DNA from: Pseudolabrys sp.
GTDB lineage: Bacteria > Pseudomonadota > Alphaproteobacteria > Rhizobiales > Xanthobacteraceae
Direction: 5' to 3'
Assembly: GCA_030655215.1 (NCBI GenBank)
Contig: JAURVZ010000070.1
Coordinates: 1 to 36,358 of the forward strand
Length of the DNA: 36,358 nt
Position numbers and translations under genes: made by a program. The notes under the pieces were generated by a model, which was given only the letters and a program-made list of their open reading frames with translations, made no database searches and had not been told where the DNA came from. Positions within the stretch are counted from its first letter, which is position 1. Each line of letters starts with the position of its first letter. Positions 35,383 to 36,358 of the stretch are shown one piece after another.

Positions 35383-35802
35383 ATGAGTAAACACGAGACA
35401 GCCATGACGGAGGGCTTCTGGCAATCGCAAGCCAGAGGAACCTACTTAGCGGAATATTGCTTGGTGCGCAGGACCATCGATTGCAGCGTTCGCCTTGCAG
35501 ACGCGGTCATTTTAACAGACGAGCCACATTGCCGTGGCCTGAAGCAGAACTTTCCTTCGCTCGAAGGACATAACGTGACGGTTGTTCAAACGAAGCCTCG
35601 TCGAATGGGAATGTACCTAATGGGCCAAGCCGTCTTTTCCGCCCGTCTTGTCATGCGCCAAGGCGCGCTCTCGGTACGCTCGATATTGCTTTGCCACGAG
35701 AGCGATAGCGCGCTGCTTCCTTTTCTGAAGCCGTTTCCTGAGGTCGAAGTGTGGCTGTCCGACATGCAGAATCCTGAGATTTGCCGACGCGTAGCGGCTT
35801 AG
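35383..35802 (+). CDS. Orphan hypothetical protein (139 residues)
   Basis: I do not recognise this protein. It is soluble, without a signal peptide or membrane helix, with alternating strands and helices (ILLCHESDSALLPFL, EVEVWLSDMQNPEIC) that could form a small alpha/beta fold, and four cysteines. Codon use is visibly less GC-biased than in the housekeeping genes. It is flanked on both sides by palindromic repeats and followed by an IS110 remnant, consistent with acquired DNA. The start may be the ATG at 35383 or the one at 35404, which has a weak GAGACAG ahead. Confidence 0.55.
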   Translation: MSKHETAMTEGFWQSQARGTYLAEYCLVRRTIDCSVRLADAVILTDEPHCRGLKQNFPSLEGHNVTVVQTKPRRMGMYLMGQAVFSARLVMRQGALSVRSILLCHESDSALLPFLKPFPEVEVWLSDMQNPEICRRVAA

Positions 35803-35851
35803 TCAGGCTGTCCAAGAGCCGAAACACCTTCACCTAGCGAAATTTGATGAC

Positions 35852-35898
35852 CTGTCACCCTGATGCGAGCCTCTTGGCCGAGCCTCGAAGGGCGACAG
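35852..35898. repeat. REP-like palindromic repeat, copy B1
   Basis: Begins CTGTCACCC and ends GGGCGACAG. Compared with copy A the outer pair is changed on both sides (CCGTC/GACGG to CTGTC/GACAG), so the stem is kept. Confidence 0.7.
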
Positions 35899-35916
35899 CC
35901 CGACCACCTCGGCCGC

Positions 35917-35965
35917 TCATCCTTCGAGGCTCGCCGCAAGCGCGGCTCGCACCTCAGGATGACGG
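35917..35965. repeat. REP-like palindromic repeat, copy B2 (inverted)
   Basis: Runs from TCATCCTTCGAGGCTCGCC to GCACCTCAGGATGA; the outer ends TCATCCT/AGGATGA pair perfectly. It is in the opposite orientation to B1, so B1 and B2 form a pair of the kind called BIMEs in enterobacteria. A 37-bp part (35921-35957) recurs at 36181-36217 with two base changes. Confidence 0.7.
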
Positions 35966-36020
35966 CGAAAAAATCTGCGGCGCGTAAGCAAGAAAACTTA
36001 AGCACGCACTCGCCTCCACG

Positions 36021-36108
36021 CGTCATGGCCGGGCTTGTCCCGGCCATCCACGACTTGCTTCAGCGATAGTCGAAGACGTGGATGCCCGGCACAAGGCCGG
36101 GCATGACG
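36021..36108. repeat. Paired inverted hairpin repeats with a 24-bp spacer
   Basis: Two 32-nt arms (36021-36052 and 36077-36108) are reverse complements at 28 of 32 positions. Each arm is itself a hairpin: ATGGCCGGG-CTTGT-CCCGGCCAT in the first and ATGCCCGGC-ACAAG-GCCGGGCAT in the second. The four mismatches fall as two base pairs that are swapped G-C for C-G on both sides of the stem. Confidence 0.75.
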
Positions 36109-36131
36109 GTTTCTGCTGCTGGCTCTCTGAT

Positions 36132-36219
36132 CCGTCACCCTACGGTGCGAGGGCGCCCGCCCGTGACAGCTCGCCGTCGCCCTTCGAGGCTCGCCGCAAG
36201 TGCGACTCGCACCTCAGCG
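36132..36219. repeat. REP-like repeat, copy C (composite)
   Basis: Starts CCGTCACCCTACGGTGCGAG like copy A and ends with CCTTCGAGGCTCGCCGCAAG and ACTCGCACCTCAG like copy B2, so it looks like a fused pair with a divergent centre. It ends 14 bp before the stop codon of the IS110 transposase remnant. Confidence 0.6.
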
Positions 36220-36232
36220 ACTGTGTTCTTCG

Positions 36233-36358
<126 letters not shown>

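Noticed and set aside
33686..35386. A 566-codon + strand frame opposite proS and the channel gene.
   Set aside because: Shadow frame; the minus-strand proS motifs are complete and the + frame has no family resemblance.

Overview
This window looks like a chromosomal segment of a high-GC alphaproteobacterium of the Hyphomicrobiales, most likely in the Bradyrhizobium/Rhodopseudomonas/Xanthobacteraceae neighbourhood. The evidence is the gene order (rpsB-tsf-pyrH-frr-uppS-cdsA-dxr-rseP-bamA-lpxD-fabZ-lpxA-lpxI-lpxB), use of LpxI rather than LpxH, a short-form prolyl-tRNA synthetase, an S2 protein with a long C-terminal tail, and palindromic repeats of the kind scattered through Bradyrhizobium-like genomes. 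This placement is inference from recalled synteny, not from a search.

Layout. Bases 1-2502 carry the end of gltX and all of gltA on the + strand, closed by a strong intrinsic terminator. Bases 2524-5039 (minus) hold a glycine-rich autotransporter split by an apparent one-base frameshift. It is divergent from an unrecognised winged-helix-like protein (5262-6218, +) that has a perfect 12-bp inverted repeat near its 5' end. Bases 6246-8427 (minus) hold a Gfo/Idh/MocA oxidoreductase and a FabH-type ketosynthase.

From 22797 down to 8475 the minus strand is one long housekeeping block. It runs through translation (rpsB, tsf, frr), UMP kinase, isoprenoid and undecaprenyl synthesis (dxr, uppS), phospholipid synthesis (cdsA), RseP protease, BamA, and the lipid A genes lpxD-fabZ-lpxA-lpxI-lpxB. 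Many junctions are 4-bp ATGA overlaps. The block couples protein synthesis to building the outer membrane.

Above it, also on the minus strand, lie proS, a probable pentameric ligand-gated ion channel homologue, a DGPF/YCII protein with an ECF42-like sigma factor, lolC/E and lolD (lipoprotein export), a 32-residue hydrophobic peptide gene too short for ordinary ORF calling, dnaE, and a DsbA-like/NhaA fusion antiporter. The channel and the sigma/DGPF pair sit between proS and the lol genes.

The right end (35090-36358) changes character. It holds palindromic repeats, an orphan 139-residue ORF, and the C-terminus of an IS110-family transposase running off the window. The repeat copies show paired base changes that keep their stems intact. 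The most interesting items are the channel homologue, the NhaA fusion, the ECF42/DGPF module, the compensatory changes in the repeats, and the palindrome next to the unknown regulator-like gene. I saw no rRNA, tRNA or CRISPR array.
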